Shown here: positions 57,415 through 64,000 of the stretch, piece after piece
How the letters are laid out: every line of letters starts with the position of its first letter
Position numbering within the stretch: position 1 is the stretch's first letter
DNA from: UBA10183 sp041653835
GTDB taxonomy: Bacteria > Omnitrophota > Gorgyraeia > Gorgyraeales > Gorgyraeaceae
Assembly: GCA_041653835.1 (NCBI GenBank)
Contig: JBAZEP010000006.1
Coordinates: 1-64,000, forward strand
Direction: 5' to 3'
DNA: 64,000 nucleotides
The notes under the pieces: model-generated
Database searches by the model: none
Told to the model about the DNA's origin: nothing
The model's input: the letters and a program-made list of their open reading frames with translations, nothing else
Position numbers and translations under genes: made by a program

Positions 57415-59124
57415 ATGAAAAATAAACTTGTCGCGGATATCTTCAGGGAAATAGCCGAGATACTGGAAATCAAGGGAGAGAATCATTTCAGGATCAGGGC
57501 GTACGAACGGGCGGGGCTTAACATAGAGTCGCTTCCGGAAGACGTGGAGGTGCTGGCAAAAGAAGACAGGCTCAAGGATATTGAAGGCATAGGCAAGGAC
57601 CTGGAAGGGAAGATAAAGGAGATAGTGTCTACGGGTAAGCTGAAATATCTCGAGGAATTGAAAAAAGATGTGCCCTCCGGCCTTATAGAGATGCTGAATG
57701 TCCCGGGTATAGGGCCCAAGACAGCGAAGCTGTTGCATGAAAAACTCGGCATACAGGACGTAATTATGTTAGAGAGGATGGCGCACGCGGGGAAGATAAG
57801 GAATCTCGAAGGCCTGGGAGAAAAGACTGAGGAAAATATACTGCGTGGTATAGAACTTTTCAAAAAAGGCAGGGAGAGGCTTGATTTGAAAACAGCCTCG
57901 GATGTGGCCGCCGGTTTCGTGGAAGAACTTAAAAAATTAAAAGAGGTGAAAAAAATAAACCCGGCCGGCAGCCTCCGGAGGATGAAGGAGGCGGTCAGAG
58001 ATATAGATATCCTTATTTCTTCGGGCAATCCCGGGAAAGTAATGGACGCGTTTATCTCGGCAAAGGACGTAAAGGACGTGATCGCTAAGGGCGATACAAA
58101 ATCAGCCGTCCTTACGAAAGATAACGTGCAGGTGGATGTGCGGGTAGTGGATGAGAGGTCCTACGGAGCGGCGCTGTTGTATTTTACGGGTTCCAAGGAG
58201 CACAATATAAAACTCAGGCAGCTCGCGATAAAAAAAGACCTGAAACTGAATGAATACGGGATATTCAGGAAAGACAAAAAAATAGCCGGAAAAACCGAGG
58301 AAGAAATGTATAAGGCGTTGGGTTTGGCGTATGTAGAGCCTGAATTAAGGGAAGACAGGGGAGAGCTCGAAGCCGCGGCGCGAGGGAGATTGCCGGATCT
58401 TATAGAATTAAAGGATATAAAAGGAGACCTGCACGCGCATTCTACCTGGTCTGACGGCGGCAGTTCCATGGAAGAAATGGTGATAAAAGCCAGGAAGCTG
58501 GGATATGAATATATTGCCATTACAGACCATTCACAGGGACTGAAGATAGCTGGCGGGCTGGGCATCCATGAATTGGGACTCAAGAGGAAAGAGATGGAGA
58601 GGTTGAGAAAAAAATATAAAGACATAAAGATCCTTTTCGGCTCGGAGGTAGATATAGATTCGGACGGGAACCTGGATTATCCTGACAGCGTATTGAAGGA
58701 GATGGATGTTGTGATAGGCGCGATACACGCGGGATTTAAACAGCCCAGGGCCGTGATCACGAAACGCCTTATAAAGGCATGCGGTAATAAATATGTAAGC
58801 GTGATAGCGCATCCTACAGGCAGGCTCTGGGGTTCAAGAGACGCGTATGACATGGATTTCGAGGAGGTTTTTAAGGCGGCGAGGGATACCAATACGGCAT
58901 TCGAGATAAATAGTTTTCCGCAGAGGCTGGACTTAAATGATATCAACGCCAGGATGGCGAAGGACGCTGGCGTAAAACTCGTCATAAATACGGATTCGCA
59001 TCTGGCGGACCAACTACCCATGATGCGGTTCGGGGTGGCGGTAGCTAGGCGGGCATGGCTTGAAAAAAAACATGTATTGAACACCGCAAGTTTAGGCAAG
59101 TTGAAGCTAAAAACTTGGAATTGA
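57415..59124 (+). CDS. polX: DNA polymerase X with PHP exonuclease domain
   Basis: Gap-filling repair polymerase with 3'-5' exonuclease. Residues about 1-90 form the HhH 8-kDa-like domain (IRAYERAGLNIESLPED) and 95-165 a helix-hairpin-helix (NVPGIGPKTAKLLHEKLGI). The nucleotidyltransferase follows with the Asp pair in AGSLRRMKEAVRDIDILIS. The PHP domain begins near residue 340 (KGDLHAHSTWSDGGSSMEEM, ITDHSQGLKIAGG, INTDSH). 569 residues, complete. Ordinary for many bacteria. Confidence 0.95.
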   Translation: MKNKLVADIFREIAEILEIKGENHFRIRAYERAGLNIESLPEDVEVLAKEDRLKDIEGIGKDLEGKIKEIVSTGKLKYLEELKKDVPSGLIEMLNVPGIGPKTAKLLHEKLGIQDVIMLERMAHAGKIRNLEGLGEKTEENILRGIELFKKGRERLDLKTASDVAAGFVEELKKLKEVKKINPAGSLRRMKEAVRDIDILISSGNPGKVMDAFISAKDVKDVIAKGDTKSAVLTKDNVQVDVRVVDERSYGAALLYFTGSKEHNIKLRQLAIKKDLKLNEYGIFRKDKKIAGKTEEEMYKALGLAYVEPELREDRGELEAAARGRLPDLIELKDIKGDLHAHSTWSDGGSSMEEMVIKARKLGYEYIAITDHSQGLKIAGGLGIHELGLKRKEMERLRKKYKDIKILFGSEVDIDSDGNLDYPDSVLKEMDVVIGAIHAGFKQPRAVITKRLIKACGNKYVSVIAHPTGRLWGSRDAYDMDFEEVFKAARDTNTAFEINSFPQRLDLNDINARMAKDAGVKLVINTDSHLADQLPMMRFGVAVARRAWLEKKHVLNTASLGKLKLKTWN

Positions 59125-59149
59125 CTAGGATGGCAGGATTTGTTATAAT
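59121..59149 (+). promoter_or_regulatory. Promoter of the thiol-redox gene cluster
   Basis: TTGACT (59121-59126), a 17-bp spacer and TATAAT (59144-59149). AAAAGAGG lies 10 bp before ATG 59177, so this transcript has a normal leader. Confidence 0.8.
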
Positions 59150-59176
59150 GCATATTTGGAAAAGAGGTAATCGACA

Positions 59177-59404
59177 ATGAGAAAGATTTGGATCTTATCG
59201 CTGGCAGCAGCGATTCTTGTGTCTCTGAGCTTGTTTACGTTTAATATCTTCGGCAAAGGCGATGTCTTTGGCCAGGATAATGAAACGAAACAGCTTTCAG
59301 AGAAGATAGACAGGATATTGAAAAACCAGGAAGATATAATCGCACGGCTCGCTGAGATACGCCAGGAGCTGGATATTATAAGAGTAAGGGCTTCGCGCAG
59401 GTGA
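59177..59404 (+). CDS. Small membrane-anchored coiled-coil protein
   Basis: A 75-residue protein with an N-terminal membrane or signal segment (KIWILSLAAAILVSLSLFTF) and a helical coiled-coil tail (ETKQLSEKIDRILKNQEDIIARLAEIRQELDII). It comes first in a cluster with CcdA and a TlpA-like thioredoxin, 15 bp upstream of ccdA. No known family recognised; it may be a partner of the thiol pathway. Confidence 0.7.
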   Translation: MRKIWILSLAAAILVSLSLFTFNIFGKGDVFGQDNETKQLSEKIDRILKNQEDIIARLAEIRQELDIIRVRASRR

Positions 59405-59419
59405 GTCAAAGGAGGACGT

Positions 59420-60136
59420 ATGGTTGCTGGAAGCGAAGTCTCTATTCTTATAGCTTTTTCCGCGGGTGTATTGACATTCCTTTCCCCCTGCATATTACCG
59501 CTTTTACCGTCGTACATTACCTATATCACGGGCAAGTCTTTCGATGAGATAAAATCATCGGAGAGGCCAGGCAGTATAACCAGGCTTACCGCCATAAACT
59601 CTTTATTTTTTATCCTCGGGTTTTCAATAGTTTTTGTTGCCCTCGGCATCGCGCTCTCGTATTTCGGGAGTTTTTTCGGCATAAAGAGGATATGGCTTGA
59701 GAGGGCGGGCGGGCTCCTGATAATCATCCTGGGGCTTAATATAGCCGGGTTTTTGAAAATAAATTTTCTAAGCCTCAAAAAAGGGATAGGCTTAAAAGGC
59801 AAGCATACCGGTTATCTCGGGTCTCTGTTTGTAGGCATGGCATTCGCGTTTGGATGGACGCCGTGCGTGGGGGCGATATTATCGAGTATCCTCATATACG
59901 CCTCGACGCTTGAAAGCCTGCCTAAGGCAGCAATGCTTTTATCAGCTTATTCGCTGGGCCTGGGCCTGCCGTTTTTTATGGCGGGACTCGCGATAAATCA
60001 GTTCCTGTTCCTTTTTTCCAAGTTCAGGAACTTCATGAAGTATGTACCCCTGGTTTCAGGGATATTCCTGATATTGGCGGGCGTAGTTTTGTTCTCGGGC
60101 CAGTTTTCCAGGGTCGCAAGTTTATTTGTAAGATAA
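59420..60136 (+). CDS. ccdA: CcdA-type thiol-disulfide transporter
   Basis: Moves reducing equivalents across the inner membrane. A 238-residue protein with six hydrophobic helices. The redox Cys pair lies in FLSPCILPLLPSY (helix 1) and FGWTPCVGAIL (helix 4), each with flanking Pro. GGAGG precedes the start. The TlpA-like gene 10 bp downstream is the likely recipient. Confidence 0.93.
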   Translation: MVAGSEVSILIAFSAGVLTFLSPCILPLLPSYITYITGKSFDEIKSSERPGSITRLTAINSLFFILGFSIVFVALGIALSYFGSFFGIKRIWLERAGGLLIIILGLNIAGFLKINFLSLKKGIGLKGKHTGYLGSLFVGMAFAFGWTPCVGAILSSILIYASTLESLPKAAMLLSAYSLGLGLPFFMAGLAINQFLFLFSKFRNFMKYVPLVSGIFLILAGVVLFSGQFSRVASLFVR

Positions 60137-60146
60137 AGGAGGAAAT

Positions 60147-60656
60147 ATGAAAAAAATACAGATGGTTATTTTAGGAACTCTGGCTTTGCTCGTGGCCGGA
60201 TTTGTTTTATCCGGACAGCCGGCGTTATGCAAGGGCGCGGGCCCTGTAAAAAAGGCCCCGGAGTTCTCTCTCAAAGATATCAACGGAAAACAAGTAAGCC
60301 TGTCTGATTTCAAAGGCAAAGTCCTGATAATAGATTTTTGGGCAACGTGGTGCCCTCCATGCAAGCAGGAGGTACCGCATTTCATAGAACTCTACGATCA
60401 ATATAAAGATAAGGGCCTGGAGATTATAGGCATCGCGCTGGATTGGCAGGGAGAAAAAGTAGTACCAAAGTTTGTTTCGGAATATAAAATAAACTACCCC
60501 GTAGTCCTGGGCAATGATGAGGTCAGCGGTTTATACGGAGGCATAGCGGCTATCCCCACGACGTTCCTTGTGGATAGGGAAGGCAATATAATCAAAAAAT
60601 ATATAGGGTACAACGCTAAAGAAGTATTCGAGAAGGATATGAAGGAACTTCTTTAA
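60147..60656 (+). CDS. TlpA/ResA-like thioredoxin-fold protein, exported
   Basis: A 169-residue protein with a signal peptide (QMVILGTLALLVAGFVLSGQPALCKG), then the thioredoxin fold FWATWCPPCKQEVPHF with a CPPC active site and the cis-Pro in IAAIPTTFLVD. It probably keeps exported or cytochrome c thiols reduced, using CcdA. Strong AAAGGAGG ribosome site. Confidence 0.92.
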   Translation: MKKIQMVILGTLALLVAGFVLSGQPALCKGAGPVKKAPEFSLKDINGKQVSLSDFKGKVLIIDFWATWCPPCKQEVPHFIELYDQYKDKGLEIIGIALDWQGEKVVPKFVSEYKINYPVVLGNDEVSGLYGGIAAIPTTFLVDREGNIIKKYIGYNAKEVFEKDMKELL

Positions 60657-60673
60657 ATTACCGGGGCGGATAT

Positions 60674-61336
60674 ATGATAGTTACGAAAAAAAAGCCGGCC
60701 GAGGAGGTATTAAAAGCGCTTGGTTCCGTGTCAAAGGTTTTTATAATAGGATGCGGAGATTGTGCCACTACCTGTAAGACGGGCGGAGAAAAAGAAGTCA
60801 TGGAAATGAAGGCATACCTGGAGGCGAACGGAAAAAGAGTGACAGGGTGGGCGATACCCGATTCCCCGTGCATAGCGAGCCAGGTAAAACTCCACTTCGC
60901 GAAAAATAAGAAAGCGGTAGATGAGGCTGAGGTTTTTTTGGTGCTTTCATGCGGGCTGGGCGCGCAATCCGTGCTCGAAAATGACAGGAACAAAAGGCCG
61001 GTCTATATAGCCTGCGACACCGTGTTCAGTTCCATATTAGACGCTACGGGATACGGGTTTTTCGAGAGATGCGCCATGTGCGGCGAGTGTGTGCTGAATG
61101 CCACGGGAGGCATATGCCCGGTAACAAGATGCGCGAAAGGGCTTCTGAACGGGCCGTGCGGGGGCTCCAACAAAGGCAAATGCGAGGTCGATAAAAATAA
61201 GGATTGCGCGTGGCTCTTGATCTACAACAGGGCAAAGGACTTGAACAGGCTCGAAGATTTCAGGAAAACGAAACCTGCCAAGGATTATTCGAAGGTAAAC
61301 AGGCCGAGAGAACTTATTCTCGGGAATCAAGCTTAG
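60674..61336 (+). CDS. metV: MetV-type methylenetetrahydrofolate reductase C-terminal/zinc-binding protein
   Basis: A 220-residue Cys-rich protein. IIGCGDCATTCKTGGEKEV near the N-terminus and CAMCGECVLNATGGICPVTRCAKGLLNGPCGG near residues 134-165 are typical of MetV. MetV assists MetF in acetogens and other Wood-Ljungdahl organisms and binds metal or iron-sulfur clusters. metF is not seen in the window. Neighbours nifU and 5-formyl-THF cyclo-ligase fit one-carbon and cluster-supply roles. Confidence 0.88.
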   Translation: MIVTKKKPAEEVLKALGSVSKVFIIGCGDCATTCKTGGEKEVMEMKAYLEANGKRVTGWAIPDSPCIASQVKLHFAKNKKAVDEAEVFLVLSCGLGAQSVLENDRNKRPVYIACDTVFSSILDATGYGFFERCAMCGECVLNATGGICPVTRCAKGLLNGPCGGSNKGKCEVDKNKDCAWLLIYNRAKDLNRLEDFRKTKPAKDYSKVNRPRELILGNQA

Positions 61337-61349
61337 CAAAGGAGTAGGT

Positions 61350-61739
61350 ATGGAAAGTTTTCACACTGAGTACAGCGAAAAAGTAATGGATCATTTTAAG
61401 AATCCGAGGAATGTGGGGGAGATCCCGGACGCGGACGGCATAGGGAATGTGGGCAACCCTGTGTGCGGCGACATCATGAGGCTCTACATAAAGGTGGAAG
61501 ATGAGAAGATCGTGGACGCAAAATTCAAGACCTTCGGCTGTGGCGCGGCAATAGCCACGAGTTCTATGGTCACTGAGCTTGTCAAAGGCAAGACCATAGA
61601 CGAGGCGTTGAAGGTTTCGAACAGGGCTGTCGCCGAAGCGCTCGGCGGTCTTCCGAAGATAAAGATGCATTGTTCTGTTCTCGCGGAAGAGGCGCTGAAG
61701 TCGGCGATAGATGATTATTTGAAAAGAAAAAAGAAATAG
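61350..61739 (+). CDS. nifU: NifU/IscU-type Fe-S scaffold protein
   Basis: A 129-residue scaffold protein. The three cluster Cys are in NPVCGDIM, FGCGAAIA and KMHCSVLA, with the conserved Asp after the first. The SEKVMDHFKNPRNVG start is diagnostic. No cysteine desulfurase is adjacent. It may feed clusters into MetV, which lies 14 bp upstream. Confidence 0.93.
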   Translation: MESFHTEYSEKVMDHFKNPRNVGEIPDADGIGNVGNPVCGDIMRLYIKVEDEKIVDAKFKTFGCGAAIATSSMVTELVKGKTIDEALKVSNRAVAEALGGLPKIKMHCSVLAEEALKSAIDDYLKRKKK

Positions 61740-61748
61740 AGTGTTTTT

Positions 61749-62306
61749 ATGGAAGCAAAAGAGATAGTCAGGCGAAGAATGAAAATAAAATTGAAAAACC
61801 AGAAAGGACTGGAAAGGAGACAAAGAAGTTCGAGAGTACATAAAAAATTGTTCCTTAGCGAAGATTTTTTGAAGTCTAGATGCGTGATGCTTTATGTTTC
61901 CAAGGGGACCGGCGAGGTAGAAACCGGGCCGATAATAAAAAAAGCCCTTCGAATGGGCAAAAAAGTAGTTTTACCGGTTACATCGGAGAGGAAAAGGGAG
62001 CTAAGACCTGTGTATTTAAGGGATATAAGAAGACTGGAAAAAGGGCTGTACGGTATTTATGAACCGGAAGGGCCCTCCAATAGAAAATCAGCAGAGATGA
62101 GAGATATAGATCTTGTAATAGTGCCCGGAGTTGCTTTTGACAAAGGCAATAACCGCCTCGGGCGGGGAAAAGGCTATTACGATAATTTTCTGAGGCGCCT
62201 TCCAAAAGGCAGGCCTGCGATAGGCCTCGGCTTCAGCTTCCAACTGCTGGACAATATCCCTACCACAAAAAGAGACGTCCCTCTCACCGGTGTAATAACC
62301 GGCTGA
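61749..62306 (+). CDS. 5-formyltetrahydrofolate cyclo-ligase
   Basis: Converts 5-formyl-THF to 5,10-methenyl-THF with ATP. The C-terminal motif NNRLGRGKGYYDNFL and VPGVAFDKGN are diagnostic, and SRVHKKLFLSE is the usual first-helix region. 185 residues. Nine bp after nifU. No room for a 6S RNA downstream: only 40 bp separate it from rny. Confidence 0.92.
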   Translation: MEAKEIVRRRMKIKLKNQKGLERRQRSSRVHKKLFLSEDFLKSRCVMLYVSKGTGEVETGPIIKKALRMGKKVVLPVTSERKRELRPVYLRDIRRLEKGLYGIYEPEGPSNRKSAEMRDIDLVIVPGVAFDKGNNRLGRGKGYYDNFLRRLPKGRPAIGLGFSFQLLDNIPTTKRDVPLTGVITG

Positions 62307-62346
62307 ACATCACTTTTTATATAAAATAGCTTAGGGAGGTGTCGGT

Positions 62347-63918
62347 ATGACGTCAAATGTTAAGATAATAATCTACATAGCAGAGGTAGTGCTTTTTATC
62401 CTGATATTTTTCGCCGGATATTTCATAAGGAAATTTTTCGCGGAAAAATATCTCAAGGAAATGGAGGACAGGGCGAAAAAAAGCCTCGAGGATTCCAGGA
62501 AGGAATTCGATAACAGGAAGAAAGAAATGGAACTGGAAGTAAAAGACCTGAGATTCAAAATACAGTCGGATTTCGAGCAGACGACCAAAGACAGGCGGCA
62601 GGAACTGTCCAATCTTGAAAAAAGGCTGGTGCAGAAAGAAGAGAATATAGACCGCAAGGTCGATATCCTTGACAGGAAAGAGAAAGACATAGCGAGGCGC
62701 GAGGGCCTCCTGGCAGACAAGGAAAGGTCCCTTGAGACAAGGCATAATGAGCTCTCGAAACTTATAGACGAAGAAAAAGTAAAACTGCAGAGGATATCCG
62801 GCCTGAGCGTAGAAGAGGCCAAAAAGCTTTTCCTGCAGAGGATAGAAGCTGACGCGCAAAGAGAGGCGCAGATACTCTTTAAAGAGATAGAGGACAGGGC
62901 AAAGGAGTCCGCGGATAAAAAGGCGAAAGAAATACTTTCGCTCAGTATGCAGAAATGCGCCGCGGAGCATGTTACCAATACAACTGTATCTGTGGTTAAC
63001 CTGCCGAACGACGAAATGAAAGGCAGGATCATAGGCAGGGAAGGCAGGAATATCCGCGCGCTTGAAATCGCTACCGGGGTGGATGTAATAATCGATGATA
63101 CCCCTGAGGCGGTAATACTCTCCGGTTTCGACATAGTGAAACGCGAGATAGCGAGGATAAGCCTTGAACGGCTACTGCAGGACGGCAGGATCCATCCGGG
63201 CCGCATCGAAGAGGTAGTCACTAAAGTCAAACAGGAAATGGAAACCACTATAAAGGAAGAAGGGGAGCGTACGATTTTTGAATTAGGGCTTCAGAAGGTG
63301 CACCCTGAGATAGTAAGGCTCATAGGCAGGCTGAAATACAGGACCAGCTACGGCCAGAACGCGCTGCAGCACATGAAAGAAGTCAGCATTATCATGGGCG
63401 TGATGGCAGGGGAACTCAACCTGGACGTGACCCTCGCGAAAAGGATAGGGCTTTTGCATGATATAGGAAAGGCCGTAACTCATGAAGTGGAAGGCCCGCA
63501 CGCCAAGATAGGCGCGGATCTGGCTAAAAAATACGGGGAATCCGCGGACATCATAAACGCTATAGCGTCGCATCACGAGGAAGAAGCGCCTAACTCTATT
63601 TACGCTGTCCTTCTCCAGGCGGCGGATGCGGTAAGCGCCACGAGGCCGGGCGCGAGGCGCGAGACACTCGAGAATTATATAAAACGCCTCGAGAAGCTCG
63701 AGTCCATCGCGGATTCATTCAAGGGTGTTGAAAAAGCGTACGCGATCCAGGCGGGCAGGGAGATAAGGGTTGTTGTCCAGCCTGACAAGATAAGCGATCT
63801 CCAGGCAATGGGCCTGGCAAGGGAGATAACGAAGAAGATAGAAGAAGGCCTCGAATATCCCGGCCAGATAAGGGTTACGGTGATACGCGAGACAAGAGCG
63901 GTGGAATACGCCAAATGA
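62347..63918 (+). CDS. rny: Ribonuclease Y
   Basis: Membrane-anchored endoribonuclease that starts mRNA decay. 523 residues: one N-terminal helix (IIYIAEVVLFILIFFAGYF), a long coiled coil (about 25-205), a KH domain with GRIIGREGRNIRALE, and an HD domain with LLHDIGKAVTHE and ASHHEE. GGGAGGTG precedes the ATG. Overlaps the ymdB-like gene by 4 bp, the same neighbourhood as in Firmicutes. Confidence 0.96.
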   Translation: MTSNVKIIIYIAEVVLFILIFFAGYFIRKFFAEKYLKEMEDRAKKSLEDSRKEFDNRKKEMELEVKDLRFKIQSDFEQTTKDRRQELSNLEKRLVQKEENIDRKVDILDRKEKDIARREGLLADKERSLETRHNELSKLIDEEKVKLQRISGLSVEEAKKLFLQRIEADAQREAQILFKEIEDRAKESADKKAKEILSLSMQKCAAEHVTNTTVSVVNLPNDEMKGRIIGREGRNIRALEIATGVDVIIDDTPEAVILSGFDIVKREIARISLERLLQDGRIHPGRIEEVVTKVKQEMETTIKEEGERTIFELGLQKVHPEIVRLIGRLKYRTSYGQNALQHMKEVSIIMGVMAGELNLDVTLAKRIGLLHDIGKAVTHEVEGPHAKIGADLAKKYGESADIINAIASHHEEEAPNSIYAVLLQAADAVSATRPGARRETLENYIKRLEKLESIADSFKGVEKAYAIQAGREIRVVVQPDKISDLQAMGLAREITKKIEEGLEYPGQIRVTVIRETRAVEYAK

Positions 63919-64000
63919 GAATATTATTGATAGGCGATATAGTAGGCAGTCCGGGCAGGGACGCTGTTAAAAAGATAGTGCCGAAACTGCGCAGGGAGAA
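63915..64000 (+). CDS. YmdB-like metallophosphoesterase, 3' truncated by window end
   Basis: Only 28 residues are visible, MRILLIGDIVGSPGRDAVKK and onward, which is the start of TIGR00282/YmdB phosphodiesterases (first metal-binding Asp in GDIVG). Position directly after rny with an ATGA overlap supports the call. Confidence 0.85.
   Translation, partial: MRILLIGDIVGSPGRDAVKKIVPKLRRE

Noticed and set aside
62307..62346. 6S RNA next to the 5-formyl-THF cyclo-ligase gene
   Set aside because: The association is known in other bacteria, but only 40 bp are available here.

Overview
This window looks like a chromosomal segment of an uncultured, Gram-negative-type anaerobe. My best guess is Candidatus Omnitrophota or a close relative in the PVC neighbourhood. 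That is inferred from gene content, not from a marker gene: two V/A-type ATPases, an energy-converting-hydrogenase-related complex, a stand-alone MetV protein, a pyruvoyl arginine decarboxylase/agmatinase/deoxyhypusine-synthase-like set, and secreted proteins carrying an LRxP motif. Genes are tightly packed with many ATGA overlaps. There are three tRNA genes and no rRNA or CRISPR array.

Layout. 1-2973: end of an Ehr/group-4-hydrogenase-like operon (HyfF-, HyfG- and NuoB-like), whose catalytic subunit has lost two of four Ni-Fe ligands. 2996-10209: a PyrR-attenuated pyrimidine operon (pyrR, pyrB, pyrC, an EndoQ-type endonuclease, pyrK, pyrD, pyrF, pyrE). 10213-26024: two complete but different V/A-type ATPase operons in tandem. 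The first has nine subunits (G, C, I, K, F, E, A, B, D). The second has the chlamydial/spirochaetal layout (E, DUF2764, A, B, D, I, K), with a UspA gene at the junction.

26090-33441 is the accessory region. tRNA-Val and tRNA-Asp are separated by exactly one 384-bp cassette: a GIY-YIG nuclease ORF between inverted copies of a two-hairpin repeat. Two more copies of the repeat lie alone elsewhere (13478, 55360), each directly against a Shine-Dalgarno sequence. Downstream of tRNA-Asp lies a 5.2-kb integrative element with 17-bp att repeats, arm-type sites, a tyrosine integrase, an excisionase-like gene, a small repressor with palindromic operators, and defence-type cargo (AIPR; a DUF488 protein plus a partner). 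An older remnant follows, with a frameshifted SGNH hydrolase and a third att-like sequence at 33284.

33442-43199 holds two exported proteins with normally cytoplasmic folds (GNAT, GHKL ATPase), a DUF3108-like protein, yajQ, a PPC-domain protein, a polyamine cluster and apbE. 43247-55893 holds tRNA-Phe, a purine operon (purB, purC, purL with two PurS domains, purQ, purM, purD, purE), then a TsaC-phosphatase fusion, rpiB, glyA and nrdR. 55896-64000 carries a PpiD/SurA-like chaperone, polX, a CcdA/TlpA thiol module, metV, nifU, 5-formyl-THF cyclo-ligase, rny and the start of ymdB.

At least three families of small dispersed palindromes punctuate intergenic gaps. The most interesting candidate for an undescribed system is the GIY-YIG/two-hairpin repeat unit, because the copies show compensatory base changes, terminal inverted organisation and solo copies, much like a REP/RAYT relationship but with a different nuclease.
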